Positions 10,529-23,094 of a stretch of 64,000 nt of DNA are shown piece by piece. The position numbers and the translations under genes are program-made. The DNA comes from Quillaja saponaria (lineage: Eukaryota; Streptophyta; Magnoliopsida; Fabales; Quillajaceae). Under the pieces are notes generated by a model. The model had not been told where the DNA came from. It was given only the letters and a program-made list of their open reading frames with translations, and made no database searches. Location of the stretch: NCBI GenBank assembly GCA_029379385.1, contig CM055605.1, positions 16,961,001 to 17,025,000 on the forward strand, in the 5' to 3' direction. Position 1 is the stretch's first letter; each line of letters opens with the position of its first letter.

Positions 10529-13500
10529 TGTTATAACCTGACATCATAAAGTAATAAATAATAAATAAATAAGTTATAACCTGACACTTTGTAGATATAA
10601 TGTGTAAATTTTTTGTTATAAAATAATAATAAATAAATAAGTTAAATAAATAATAATACAATTGAACATGTTATAATTCGATACATTATTATTTCGTTAC
10701 CCAATATGTTGGTAAATCTTTTTAATGAATTTTTGGTGTAATTTTTGTATATAGATATATATTGTGATAACCTGAATCCAGGTAGTTATGTTTTGGAATG
10801 TTGTACATAACCTGTATAATCAGATAAGTAAAAGTTTTGTAAAGTTAGAGTTTAAGTGAATGAACATTAGTGTGTATACATATAATTACATGCAATGAGC
10901 TAGCAAATAAATTTTTATCATGTTAGGAGTGGAATTGAATTTAAAGTGTATTTTATTTAAAGGGTATTAGTAAATAAATTAAAATTAGTTGTGTAATTAT
11001 AAGGTATGAAATAATTTATTATATATATATAGTATACTTTTAACCATGGATAGATTTTAGCCACAAATCATGGCATGTGCTTTATTTATTCATTATTTTA
11101 CTACGTCCATGTCTTTACGTCTTTGCCTATTCCATTATTCTATTTGTTCTTCCTTTTCTCTGTGTGGCTGATTTCAAAGCCTCCAATTCCTCCTCCACTG
11201 TCATAAATATACCCAAAAATTTCAGCCTTTCATCCTTGCCTAGTCGAGAGTTACTTTAGCTTATAGATTCTGTTTGCCCTTCTTTACCTTTTTGTGTTGT
11301 TTTTCTGTTGGAGTAGCTGTTAGGAAGGTAAGAGATGGAGACGTTGGCAAGGGTTTCAACTTTGTTTTCATGGTAGTAGCTGGTCCACATCTTGAAATAG
11401 TCCTTAGGTGAAGGATGTAGTCAAGAGTAGGTGGGTGTAAGGTGGGAGTATGTTTATTGGGTTTGTTTATACCTTGGGCAGCAAGGACTACAATAGGCGT
11501 TGATGGCAGAACTGCCCTGTTTCAATCAGCTACATATCACCTTGTTGCTAGCTGAGCAAGTAACTTCAGGGCCATGGGAGAGCTGGCTAAAGGAGTAATG
11601 TTGGTAGCTCAAATCACCTTTACTTAGCCGCTGAGTAAGTTGAGCATATCAATTTTAGTTTTAAATTGTTGTCCTCTGTTTTAGGGCAGCAATTCCATCA
11701 TGTTTTCCTTTCTTTTAGTTGGCTATAAGGATTAATTTGTGGGAGTTTGGTTAGATGAGACACGACATAGTAAGGGGATTATGTATAAAACTTCTCCATG
11801 CCGTGAGTGTTGGATGAATAGGCAAGATGGAAATCTTTTCAATTAAGTTTATGCTTAGGGTGTTATTAAAATTTTCATATGAGAGTTGTTAATGTTAAAC
11901 CAAGGTTTAAGACGATGGATATATATAAGAGTTGTAACTAATTATTGGAAATAGAAGGCTTGGAATTAATTAAGATCATAATGGAAATGTATAATCTAAG
12001 TCTTCACTTACCTTTGTATAGTTGATTCAAACAAAGCATGAGTAATATGCAAGTTATTGGTATCTTGTTGATTGTGTTGGCAATTATTAACAATGTTGAA
12101 TTGATGTGGTAGGTTGATATTAGAATGATTTAATTCAAGCTTTGATGTAAGTTAGGTAGTTAGTTAATTTAAAGTAAGTTGAAACATAGTGACATTACAA
12201 GATTTAGTCTAATCTTTTGATGAAAAATATAATAACTAGCTACTTTGAATAAGAGTTCATAAACAAGAGTAGATAATAGTTGGTTAATGTTGTGGGTTAA
12301 AGAGTTAATGAAAGTGAGTATTGGGTATAAACAAAAGAGTGCTAGTTGTGGGTAAAGTGTTGAAAAATGAGAGTTGAATAGTTTGGGAATGGATGCAAGG
12401 TAGATTTCGTTGGTAAAAGAAATCTTGTGTTTTTAATGCTTTTGGGGCTGATTAAATTACGATTTCTAAAGAGAAAATGTAGCTTACACTCTTGAGAGGA
12501 TACCTGCAAAATTTCGTAATTGGTTCCAAGTATATTAAAAGTTAGAGCTTTTGGACTGAGGCTAGGTCTGTGTATGATTTTTAATGAACTTCAATTAGTC
12601 CGGAGAACCTTGTAGGAGGTTGTGATTCAAATTAGTCTAGAACCTCTAAATAAAAGTTGTTACGAACATCTTGATAAACTAGATGGAAAGTTTCGTAATT
12701 TAATTCCCTAGTATAAATTTTTTTTAAGCCTTAGAGTCCGATATTGATAATTATGAATTTGTGTAGTGCCCTATTTTTGTTTCATGTAAAGAATTAAGTG
12801 GGTTCAAGGCTAACTTTAGGAAAAAAATTTAAATAAGAAAGATAGATGTACTTATCTATTAATAAATTCGACAAACGGAATTGGATTTCCTTTTTCCTAA
12901 AGAAAGTTATGTTCAATTAACTAAGGTAAGGTCAGAGTTGTCAAAATCTTGCATTTTGCAGAATTTGACATAAATTCAAAGAATGAATTGTATTGATATA
13001 CAAATCCAAAAATTTCAAATGATATACCATTATAAAGCTACATGTGTCTAAAATTTAATGAATTTTACAAAATTGGATTTGGAATTTCCTAGAGGAAGAT
13101 ATGACTGTTAAAGTGAACACTAGTCCATACCCTAAGTTTGGACAGTTTCAACATCTTTAACTCACTAGTTTTTTTCTAACTTTTCTAATAGTTTCTTTCT
13201 ACCCTATATTGTCAAAACATCTAAAATATCTCTTCATTAACAACCTTACCACCTAAAGTACAATTCATAGTACTTGACATGTAATGGCTTGATAGATAAC
13301 TTTCATAATAAATCTATATAAGTTGATATAAATAAGCTTAGTAATTAAAAGAGTATAACGATAACATTTATGAACTGAGTATTATTTGGAATTATGAATT
13401 TCAGTTCCGGGCCCTTTTGAGGGCCTGTTGACATAAGTGAGCTCAAAACAAAGTGATAAACAAAAGTTGTAAACTGGTAAGTGGTTAACTGTTACCTTTG

Positions 13501-14575
13501 GGGGCTAGATTATTATGTGTAATTATATGTGTGCTTGAATAGATGTGTTATATGAAAAAAATTGCAAGTGTAGTATTTCAGTGATTTATTTGAATTATAT
13601 TTGTTTGATATTGCTTGTGGTTGATAAGGACCAACAGAGTGAAATTTTATGAGAAATGATTTTTAATTCGAAAGTGAAATCCATGTGTACCTAGGATATT
13701 CGGATTTAAAATCACGAAATTTTTTGAATCTGATAAATGTTTTTTTTTAATTGAGTGTTCAGCCCCAATGGGATAGATTATGTACAAAGATTAATCTGTT
13801 ATGCGAGCGCGTAAATGCGCCACAGGGGGTGATACCATTATGCGGGGCTTGGTTACTCGTTAGCCTTTTAGTTGCTTTGCTTGATATTATTGTTGTGATT
13901 AATTTATGATCTTGTGTATCATGTAAATTGTGAATTTATGACGATTACAAAGTGTACGTGTAATATGAATTAAGATATGAATATTGTTATATAATGTTGC
14001 TATATATATTATACACTTGAGTTGTGTGATGCTAGTACCCTTTGGGTACAATTTTCCACTCATGGAGTCCATAGGAACTCACCCCTCTCTTATGAATTTT
14101 TTTAGTAACAGAAGTTTGGTACATGGCGTTGCCAAGTTAGTGACTTGTCGCTTGAGTGCGACAAAGTATTTCCAAGATCTCAGACTTGCAGTCAAGGATA
14201 AAAGTTTCAGTCCCACTAGAACTATGAGGTGTGTAATTTTGATATGATATAAGAGTTTAGTTATTTGTCTTAATTAGGATGTGGACAAAACGAAGCTCTT
14301 TTGTTGTCTTTGTATTATTGTTTTGTGAAATCATAAACATATGTGTTTATATTTGAGGCATGTTCCATATTATTAGGAACCTCTGCTAAATTTTTTTCAG
14401 TAAATTGTTAACTATTTCAGAAAATAAAATTTTACAATGATATTTTGTTTTATAAAAGTCACTTTTATTCTTTGGACGGACCGAGAGTCATCTTTGTTAC
14501 ATTGTTTTGGAATCAAGGTTACGAATGTTGGTTATCTAATCCTCCGGCCAATCATGCCTCCGTAGGGGTGTGACA
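10529..14575 (+). mobile_element. Solo LTR-like unit A (long-LTR family)
   Basis: 4047-bp unit starting TGTTATAACC and ending GGGGTGTGACA, flanked by TTCTA (10524-10528) and CTCTA (14576-14580), a 5-bp duplication with one mismatch. It aligns along its length with units B (33016-36260) and C (52035-55855). Shared blocks include the AATAATACAATTGAACATG block near the start, the sequence around 12360-12640, and GATGCTAGTACCCTTTGGGT near 14030. No gag, pol, internal primer-binding site or second LTR was found, so a solo LTR left by LTR-LTR recombination is the simplest reading. A Ty3/gypsy origin is a guess from LTR length and style. The start carries a short internal duplication of the TTATAACCTGACA block. 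Confidence 0.75.
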
Positions 14576-14986
14576 CTCTACTTTAAAAGTATTTTTACAT
14601 GCAACACTTTTATACATAGCTTAACCAAACAGAGCCTATGTTTTAAAACTTATCCTTTTAATATATATATATATATATACTAGTCACATGTACGTGTTCA
14701 TGCACATGTTGAATGACTTTTCTACAAATTGTAAAGTTGTTATTTCAAGTTTTTAGTCATATTTGAAAGGAAAAAGAAAATAAAGTTGAATGTGTGAGTA
14801 AGAGTGGTGCCAATAATAATTAAGATGTAAAAAGAAAGGATTTGTAATTGGTACGTGAATGGCTGGGGTAATAGGAATATTCTAACGATTTTTTAATTAG
14901 TTTGAAATGAATTAATTTATATTATTCTAAAGTATGAGACTATAAGCGTTTTCTGGCTTTTAGAATAATATAGGTGATATATGATA
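14576..14986. repeat. AT-rich spacer with TA microsatellite
   Basis: A (TA)n run at 14661-14679 is followed by CTAGTCACATGTACGTG. Read on the - strand this looks like a Helitron 3' end (short hairpin then CTAG before T). No gene seen. Confidence 0.3.
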
Positions 14987-15676
14987 TTAGATTTTGTGAC
15001 TACTCGTGTTGCGTAGGAATTGTATTTATGATATATTATATATATATGTTCATCAATAATTGATGTAAATATCAAAAAATTATAGTTAATAAAAAATAAT
15101 GCTCCATGTTAATAACAATAAACAAATAAATAAATCCATTAAAAAAATTAATTCATAATATAATTATTTTAAAAAAATTATAAAGATGGAAGAAGAATTA
15201 ATATAATAATATTATAATCATAAAAACTATACTCTTAATATTTCTTTTTCATTCATAGCATTTTAAAAAAAATAATTTATAATATTATAATTATTAATAA
15301 CTTAAAAAAAATGAAATTCAATATTAATTACTATTGATATATAGTTATTTACAAATTATAGATTTATTAATATTGAAAAGAATTAGGATAAAAAAATATA
15401 ATCAATAGTCATAAAATAATTACAATTATATTAATATTAAAATGGAGAAGAATTATGAAAGAAGTAAAAAAAAAAAAAATATTATATAATAAATAGAATA
15501 TTATGAAACAAAATAACAAGTAAAAAATATTTATGTAATAGTAAAATCTCATAGGGTATTTAAGAAAGTAAAACTTTTTCCACTTAAAGTTAATGCAACA
15601 ATATATAATCATGGAAACTATACCCTAATTTTATTTTATTTTAATTCATAGTATTTTAAAATATATATGTGTATAT

Positions 15677-15707
<31 letters not shown>

Positions 15708-16312
15708 TTCATAAATTTGAGAATAACTAAAAAATATGATAATTATTAAGAATTTAATAAACAAATTTTTTTTGACAAATTCAATATTAACACATAATTA
15801 TTGAAAAATATATATATTTTTTGCATTAAAAATTAAACTAACAAAATTATAATCATAAAAACTATACTTTTAATATAGTTTTTTAATTCATAATAATTTT
15901 TCAAAATATTTGCTCATAATCAATTTAGAAAGAATAAAAAAAATTAAGATTATTAGTTATTTATTAAACTAACAGAAGATCAAAAAATCAATTTAATTAT
16001 TATTAACATATAATTATTAAAATTAATTAATATTAAGAAAAATTAGCAAGAAAAATAACATTTTAAAATAATTATAATCTTAATGATATTAAAAAGGAAA
16101 TTTTTTAAAAGAATAGTATAATTGAAATAAAATAACTAATAAAAATAACTATGTAACGGTAAAAAGTCATAACAAATATTTAAAAACTCATAAAAATAGG
16201 ATTTTGATACGTGGATTACAAATTTTTGTTCAATACACTTAAATAAATTAAAAGATAAAACTAATTAAAAATTAACTATTTATTTTTTGTCTATTTATAA
16301 GATCTAGTATAC
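14987..16312 (-). mobile_element. Helitron-like AT-rich non-autonomous element (tentative)
   Basis: On the - strand it would end with a CTACGC...GAGTAG hairpin, about ten bases, then CTAA next to T (14987-14990). This is the arrangement of Helitron 3' ends (hairpin, then CTRR). Its first about 180 bases (+ coordinates 14990-15170) are similar to 56845-57005, showing a dispersed family. The interior is very AT-rich, with a TA microsatellite at 15660-15709 and no rep/helicase coding sequence. The far end near 16312 is only approximate. Confidence 0.3.
15660..15709. repeat. (TA)n microsatellite
   Basis: About 50 bases of nearly uninterrupted TA repeats with a few substitutions. Confidence 0.85.
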
Positions 16313-16379
16313 ATATTACTACCCTAAAAATATAATAGGAAATCAGATATTGCAAGATATTATTATTATTTTTACACCT

Positions 16380-16561
16380 TCAAGCAGTTTTTGTCGGCAA
16401 AATTGGTAGAACCTTCTCTTCAGCAGGCGCTGGTCGGTCTTCCTTCTTCTTCGTCTTCCGTCCTTCTCCTCTCCTCAGCCAACAGGATTCTCTTGTGCAG
16501 AATCGTTGTCCGACGGACACTGATACTTCGCAGGATTTTGTTATTGTTAACACTCAGGCAG
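16380..16561 (+). other. Probable non-coding first exon (5'UTR) of the prohibitin gene
   Basis: A GC- and CT-richer island inside AT-rich DNA (TTCTTCGTCTTCC style), typical of a plant 5' leader, ends in CAGGCAG followed by GTTCTT, a usable donor at 16562. The next good acceptor in the right place is TTTCAG at 23051-23056, 38 bases before the prohibitin ATG. The intron would be about 6.5 kb and would contain copia element 2. A 65-codon frame (16391-16588) here has no recognisable domain and is probably chance. The link to prohibitin is inferred from position and would need transcript data. Confidence 0.4.
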
Positions 16562-17818
16562 GTTCTTTACAGTATAATTTCTTATTAAAATTGGACCTAC
16601 TGATTATGATTTCTATTATTAAGTTAATAGCTGCTTGGTTTCCGAGAAAATTAGGAAGAAAACAAAGATGAAATGGTCTCTGGACATTTTTTTTTATTTG
16701 TTTATTTTGAAGAAAAAAGTGATGCTTATACATTCTAGGAATGCTTGGACAAAATCTTATACCCGCAAATTAATCAATTTAGTATGATTTTACTTTCTTT
16801 GATAGCATGTTATTGATTGAATATCTTGAATTTGTAGAATTGCAGATGTTTTGTTTTGTTTGTTTTTTACATTACAAATGGCTTGTTGGGTACAAATGTT
16901 TCTTGGGATATATTCTTCTGACATTGTTGGTATGTAGTTTCAGTAATTTTAATATTTGTAGATTCTTGCAGAGTGAATAATGACAAATCATAAAGGACTT
17001 CACTATGAAGGAAACCTCTCCAAACATTAGTGATGTGAGAACCCAAAAATAGTGATTGGCTTCCAAGCTCAGAATTTGTTATTGAAAAATGGGAACTCAA
17101 AAAGTTATACCCAAACTCTCTCGGGCCATCTAGCTTTCAATGTTTGTTGCATGAACAAGAATTGTGCAAGTTTGATTTTTGATCAAGAATGTTGAAACAG
17201 CGATGCCTATATGACATTGCCCTGTGAACGAGACTTATATGAGAAAAATTATGGGTTCCTATTATATACCAAATTAATTCTTCTTCTCTACAAATTTCAT
17301 TTATTTCTGATTTTGCAGTTTTCTGTTGGATTATGGCAATCCAACGTTTCATACATAACCAAGTTGATCACCAACTTTTAGGGTTCTTCTGGCCATTATT
17401 TTGGGTCACGCCTGCCTTATGATGTTATGGAATCTATTGCACACCTTTTCATTAGATTCTTTTTTTCCTCTATTCTGCATTATTATTTTTTCCTTAGTTT
17501 TCTAATTTTATTGTTACTTTCTATTTCCTTTTGTATTTTTTTTATTTTTTTTAGCAACACTTCAATTTGGTACGAATTCTTTATAATGCTTACAACTGGA
17601 GGATGTGCTTGTATTTCTCTTATATTTACTTACCACAAAGGCTAAAACTATTTATGTTTTTGTTATCTTTTTTTTTTTTTTGTCTTTGTTCTCCTTCCAT
17701 TATCTTATACTTCAATTTATGTAGTTAGAGAAGATGGATTTCTTTATCTAAAGAATCTTATTGACTTATTAGCTTATATTTTCTTCGTGTTGGAAAACAA
17801 CTGAGACAATTTGTTGAA
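16562..17818. other. Presumed prohibitin 5'UTR intron, left part
   Basis: T-rich non-coding sequence with long T runs (for example 17670-17682) and only short chance frames. It ends at the TATTC target site of copia element 2. Confidence 0.4.
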
Positions 17819-17823
17819 TATTC

Positions 17824-18384
17824 TGTTGTGGAAAATCCAGCCACTAACTTGGACTTTTGGTTTTGTTTTGGCAGCCACTTTCGGTGGCATTTAAGCCATT
17901 GTGAATGGCTTTGTCAAAGGAGAGTTTAATTCTCCTTGTCTCCCACTTACATACATTTACTTATGTAGGGGAGTTTGGACTTATAAAAGTAGGTGTGGTT
18001 GTCTTGTGCAATATACAAGAGGAGAGAATGGAAGGCAAGCAAAGAGCTACCTAGAGAGAAATACCAAAGTGTGAGCAAGTGTGTGAGAGATAAAATAGTG
18101 AAGAAACACTCATTATGGGTTGTGTGTGAGTGATAGTTGTGAGTTATTATTTTTGCAAATATTTTTTTATTGGGTTATTCACTTTGATGATATTTGTTAC
18201 CTCTAGCAGTAACTAGAGAGGATTTATTTGTATAAGTGTGGTTGTCTTGTTGGAATTTGTTCCGCGGTTTTTCCTCAATTTTAGAGGGTTTTCTACATAA
18301 ATTTGGTGTTGTTATTTTTCTTTCTCGTTACATTTATTATTGTGGCTTGTTGGTCAATTGGATTATTCCGCTGAAATCTTAACA
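17824..18384 (+). repeat. 5' LTR of copia element 2
   Basis: 561-bp LTR, starting TGTTGTGGAAAATCC and ending ATCTTAACA. The first two thirds match the reverse complement of 19843-20214, and the last 187 bases match 22721-22920. Confidence 0.9.
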
Positions 18385-18428
18385 AGTGGTATCAAACCGC
18401 AGTTGTGATTGTTGGTGATTGGATGATT

Positions 18429-19200
18429 ATGGAGAGCAATGGCAGTTCAGGTTCCATAATTAAATTGATCGTTTCAAATTATTAAATTTTGAAGCCCATG
18501 ATGGAGGATTTTCTTACTGTAGTGATCTATATGATCCAGTAGAAGGTGAATCGGTAAAGCCAAAGGACATGTTCAATAACAACTAGGAGCGATTGAGTAG
18601 GAAAGCTGTTGGAAAGATCTGACAATGGATTGATATCAGTGTGTTTCATCATGTTTCTAAAGTAAATAATGCACAAGAACTTTGGAAATAACTGGAAGCA
18701 CTATACGAAAGAAAGAATGCATAAAATAAAGTCTTCACAAACAAAAAGCTTGTGAATTTGAAATTAAAAGAGGGACGATCAGTAGTCAAGCACTAAGTCA
18801 TTTTCTAGATCTTGCAAATCAATTGTCCATAATGAAAATAGTGTTAGATGATGAGTTACAAGCACTATTCCTTTTAAGCTCTCTTCTTAATAACTGGGAA
18901 ACCCAATGGTTGTAGTTAGTAACTCGGCTCCAGATGGCACATTGAGTTTAAAGACTGTCAAGGACAATATGTTCAATGAGGAAGTTAGGCGGAAGGAATC
19001 GGGTGTAGATAATAAGCAAACTCTTGTCACTGAGAACCAGGGCAAAGGCAAAAGCAAGGGCCCAAGGGACGTGGAAAATCTAAAGGCAAATATAAGTCCA
19101 ATTACCATTGTTGAAAAGTTGGTCACTTAAAAAGAAATTGCAAGATCTTCAAAGAGGAGATAAAGGATGGAAAGACTCAAAAAAAGAGTAGATAATGATG
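18429..19200 (+). pseudogene. gag of copia element 2
   Basis: Opens at ATG 18429 with a copia gag-type start (MESNGSSGSIIKL) and continues through a UBN2-type capsid region. Stops and frame changes (for example near 18583, 18620 and 18689) break it. A zinc knuckle survives as VGHLKRNCK near 19116-19142, with its first cysteine lost to a stop. Confidence 0.75.
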
Positions 19201-19264
19201 CATCAATCACAGCAGAATCAGATAATGATTCAATAACATTAGTTTATGCAAATGGTGAATGCAA

Positions 19265-19840
19265 TCACATTGAGGAGCCAGATGTTGAGTGGATAATTGA
19301 CTTACTTGCCTCATACCACTGTTCTTAATAGAAGATTTTTAACTACCTACAAAGCAGGAGACTTTGGTAGTGTGAAGATGGGTAACACTGGTGTTTCTAA
19401 TATTGTTGGAATTGGTGATATTTGAATTCAATGCACTATGACACTGAAAAATGTGCATCACATTCCTGATTTGCGTCTTAATCTGATCTCTATAAATGTC
19501 CCAGATAAAGAAGAATATGAGCATCAATTTAAGGATGAAAAATTAAAAATTTGCCAAAGAAAAATTAGTGACTGCTTAGGGGAAGTTATGTTATACGGCA
19601 CAAGACGCCTGTGAAGGTATTCAACAGTTAGTTGAATGTTATGGAGGATGATGCTTCTCCAAACTTGTGGCATAAGAACCTGGCACATATGAGTGATAAA
19701 GGGTTGTAGTTATTAGCTAAAAAGCCCTCATTCCTTTAGCCAAAGGTACACCATCGAACCTTATGATCATTACCTATTTGGAAAGCAACATAGAGTTTCT
19801 TTTCGCAAGCATTCTAAGTGGAAAGAAAATAAATTGGAAT
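19265..19840 (+). pseudogene. Protease and pre-integrase of copia element 2 (upright part)
   Basis: The usual DTGASYH protease site is degraded to DLLASYH (about 19295-19318), so the catalytic D-T/S-G triad is lost. It continues through TYKAGDFGSVKMGNTG and LKNVHHIPDLRLNLIS to the pre-integrase end near 19838, where the frame stops at the inversion breakpoint. Confidence 0.75.
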
Positions 19841-19842
19841 TG

Positions 19843-20214
19843 TTATATCATCAATGTGAATAACCCAGTGAAAAAATATACCCAAAAATAGTGGTTCACA
19901 ACTACCGCTCACGCACAACTTGGAATGAGTAGTTCTTCACTATTTTATCTCTCACACACTTGCTCTCACTTGGGTATTTCTCTCTAGGCAGCTCTTTGGT
20001 TGCCTTCTATTCTCTTCTCTTGTGTATTGCACAAGACAACCACACCTCCTTTTATAAGTCCAAACTCATATACACGAGTAAATGTATATAGGTGGGAGAC
20101 AAGGAGAATTAAACTCTCTTTTGATAAAGTTATTCATAATGGCTTAAATGCAATCGAAAGTGGTAGCCAAAACAGAACCAAAAGTTCAAGTTAGTGGCTA
20201 GATTTTCCACGACA
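19843..20214 (-). repeat. First two thirds of the 3' LTR of copia element 2, inverted
   Basis: The reverse complement matches the 5' LTR from its first base (20214) for about 372 bases. Next to it, 20215-20230 read on the - strand is a purine-rich tract (AGAGTGGGAGGT), the polypurine tract expected just before a 3' LTR. Confidence 0.85.
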
Positions 20215-20263
20215 ACCTCCCACTCTAGCCTTATTTTGGAGAGAAAGTATCATAATGACCTCT

Positions 20264-21534
20264 TCATCTAGAAGACATTTTGGCTAGCTTACTAAAAAGC
20301 TCAAGCTTCTCCCTGGTAACAACTTTTGCCATCATATTAATAGTGTTGTCATCAATATGAATCTTTTGTACATGTACTAACTTCCTTTCAGTTACATTCT
20401 GTAACCAATGGTATCTCACATCGATTTGTTTTGTCCATGCATGATACATAATATTTTTGCTCAAGTTTATAGCACTTTGACTATCACAATATACTACATA
20501 TTCTTCCTGGTTCAATCCCAAATCTAAAAGAAATCTTTTCATTCAAAGAATTTCTTTTTTTGCTTCATTAGCTGCAATATACTCAGTCTCGGTAGTAAAT
20601 AAGGCAACACACTTTTGCAACATAGACTGCCATGAAATAGCTCCCTTGCAATACATATACTGATGTAGGTTTTCTACCATCAAGATCACTTGCCATATCT
20701 ACATCTACAAACCTTTCAAGAACTAGTTTTGAACTCCCAAAACACTAACATTTATTAGAGTTACCTATCAAGTATCTAAAGATCCACTTCAATGCTTCCT
20801 TGTGTTTTATTCTAGGATTAGAAAGAAACCTACTCACTACACCAACTGCATGAGCAATATCTGGCCATGTACACACTGTAGTATATATCAAAGATCCAAC
20901 TGCGGAGGAATAAGGAATCAATGTCATCTGATCCATTTTCTTCTTAGGTTTTGGACAAGAATTTTTACTTAGCTTGAAGCTACTAGAAAGAGGTTTGCTA
21001 ATTGGATTAGTGTATTTCATGTTGAAACGTTCAGTCACCCGTTCAACATATTTCTCCTGTGATAACCACATATTCCCAGCTTTCCTGTCGCGAATGATTT
21101 TCATTCCCAATATTTGTTTTGCTGAACCTAAGTCCTTCATATCAAATGATTAAGACAACTTCTCTTTGAACTTGCGAATCATCTTCGCATCTTTTAACTC
21201 ATACACAACGATCTGCATCTGTTCGTTTGTAGTTTTGACTTGCCATATACAAATCAAACTTCTTGTACCATTGTCGTGGAGCTTGTTTCAGACCATACAA
21301 ACTCTTTTTCAACCTACAAACAATATGCTTTTTCCATTTCACTTCAAATCCCTGTGACCGATTCATACAAATCTCCTCCTGCAAGTCACCATGCAAGAAT
21401 GCAGTCTTCAAATCTAACTGCTCAAGTTCAAGGTTCAAGCTAGCTGCTAAACCTAGTACAACTTGAATAGAACACATTGTCACTACTGATGAGAAGATTT
21501 TATCGAAGTCAATACCTTTACCTTTGGCAACCAA
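20264..21534 (-). pseudogene. RT-RNase H of copia element 2 (inverted part)
   Basis: - strand pieces are an RT part at 21534-21199 with LDLKTAFLHGDLQEEI and YGLKQAPRQW, an RT end at 21140-20745 with YSSAVGSLIY, and an RNase H end at 20542-20264 with VVYCDSQSAINLSKN. Stops and frameshifts separate them. Coding order on the - strand is normal for copia. Confidence 0.85.
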
Positions 21535-21849
21535 TTGAGCTTTGTTCTTACTAGCTTGTCATCACCCTTTTCATCTTGAACATCCACTTATTCTTGAGTG
21601 TTTTTCTTCCCCTAGGAAGTTCAATAACTCTTGAATATTGTTCTTTTTCAAAGAATCCATTTTCTCTTTCATTGCTTTTATCGAACAATGCTTGTCTTTG
21701 TGAGACTAGACATCTTGAAAGCTTTCCGGTTCCCCTTTATCAGTAATTTAAATATTCTCAAAACTGGGATACCTGGATGATGGCCGATGCTTTCTAGTAG
21801 ACCTCCTAACCTGAGGCTCTACTGAATTCGCCACAAGAGGTTGCTCCTC

Positions 21850-22716
21850 TTTCGCTTAGTCCTCTGTATCAAGTTCAACACCATCACCAATTGCATCTGG
21901 CTTATCATTTCTCTCATGTTCTGTTTCATCCATTACTCCCCTATCTGTGGCTTTTCTTGGTGGAATAGAAATTGGTGTTTGATCAGCAATACCACTCTCA
22001 GCATATGTAGTCTTTTCAAAATCTTCTATATTCTCATTTTCATAAAAGACAACATTTATGCATCTGACAACTTTCTTCTGGTCCCATAACTTATAGCTAA
22101 ACTGCTCATTTACATAACCAATTTCCATAACCAAAGAGCACATAAGGATTGGCTTTGAAGTCAAGTTTTAATCTATGTTCCTTGCGCACATGCATAAAAG
22201 CTTTACAACCAAAACACTTTCAGATGGGAGTATGAAACATCTTCACCTGACCATACGTTCTCTAGAATATCAAAACCCAAAGGAACTGGTGGAGGCCGAT
22301 TAATTAGGTAGCATGCACCACCAACACCTTCACCCAAAAATTGCTTAGGATACTCAGCAATTTTTAGCATACATCTAACTTTTTCCACAATAGTGTGGTT
22401 CATTCTCTCGGCCACACCATTATGTTGTGGGGTGCCAGGAACTGTTTCCTATGTCTTATGCCATGCTTTGAACAATACTGTTCAAAATTGTTGGGCGTGT
22501 ACTATTCACCACTATCAATACTGAGACATTTCAGACTTTTCTTGTCTCTCTCTCTTCACCATGACATGAAACTTCTGAAAATATTTGAACACCTGGCTTT
22601 TTGTCTTCAACAAATAAACCCACATTTTCCATGAAGCATCATCAATAAAGGTAACAAAATATCTGTTACTGCCCAAAATCTCCAGCTCAAAGGGACCACA
22701 AACATCAAAATATATT
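21850..22716 (-). pseudogene. Integrase of copia element 2 (inverted part)
   Basis: Starts on the - strand at about 22710 with DVCGPFE and YFVTFIDDAS, the beginning of the integrase core, and continues to AERMNHTIVEKVRCMLK (about 22413-22360). The C-terminal linker follows down to 21856. It is the direct continuation of the upright pre-integrase fragment that ends near 19840. Confidence 0.82.
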
Positions 22717-22720
22717 TGCG

Positions 22721-22920
22721 TACCTCTAGTAAAAACTAGAGAGGATTTGTTTATATCCCTACTATTATTATAGTGGAAGTTTTGTTGGAGTTTGTCCCAT
22801 GGTTTTTCCCGTAACTCTAGAGGGTTTTCTAAGTAAATATGGTGTTGCTATTTTTCTTGCTTGTTACATTTATTCTTATGGCTTATTGGTCAATTGAATT
22901 ATTCCTCTGAGATCCCAGCA
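22721..22920 (+). repeat. Last third of the 3' LTR of copia element 2
   Basis: 200 bases in + orientation matching 18198-18384, followed directly by the TATTC duplication. Confidence 0.85.
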
Positions 22921-23056
22921 TATTCTGCTACTATTTTAATGTGTTTGACCTTTTAGTAGTTACATGTCCTGTCTAGATTGTTGTCCCATGTTAATATGAA
23001 TGAGCAGCATGGTTGAATACCTTTGATTTTTGTCATGTGATACAATTTAGTTTCAG

Positions 23057-23094
23057 GAATTGACACTTGACTTGTTCAGTCACAGTATTTGAAG
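23057..23094 (+). other. Prohibitin 5'UTR, second exon part
   Basis: 38 bases between the TTTCAG acceptor (23051-23056) and ATG 23095. The acceptor supports a spliced leader. Confidence 0.5.

Larger units (their letters stand above)
17824..22920 (+). mobile_element. Ty1/copia retrotransposon, element 2, with internal inversion
   Basis: 5097-bp insertion bounded by the perfect 5-bp duplication TATTC (17819-17823 and 22921-22925). In + orientation come the 5' LTR (17824-18384), a primer-binding site starting TGGTATCA (18387), gag, protease and the start of integrase, up to about 19845. From about 19845 to about 22720 everything is reversed: first part of the 3' LTR, polypurine tract, RNase H, RT, then integrase. 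The last 200 bases of the 3' LTR (22721-22920) are in + orientation again. Re-inverting the segment rejoins both the integrase and the 3' LTR, so this is one element with one inversion, not two insertions. All coding parts carry stops. Confidence 0.88.

Noticed and set aside
16391..16588. 65-codon frame in the prohibitin leader island
   Set aside because: Ser/Leu/Arg-rich translation of a CT-rich leader. It runs past a good donor site at 16562 and matches no family.
18887..19126. 79-codon - strand frame inside copia element 2 gag
   Set aside because: It is the antisense shadow of the gag region, which is recognisable on the + strand.
17824..22920. Two independent copia insertions in opposite orientation
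   Set aside because: There is only one pair of target duplications, and re-inverting the middle rejoins the LTR and integrase exactly, so a single inverted element is simpler.
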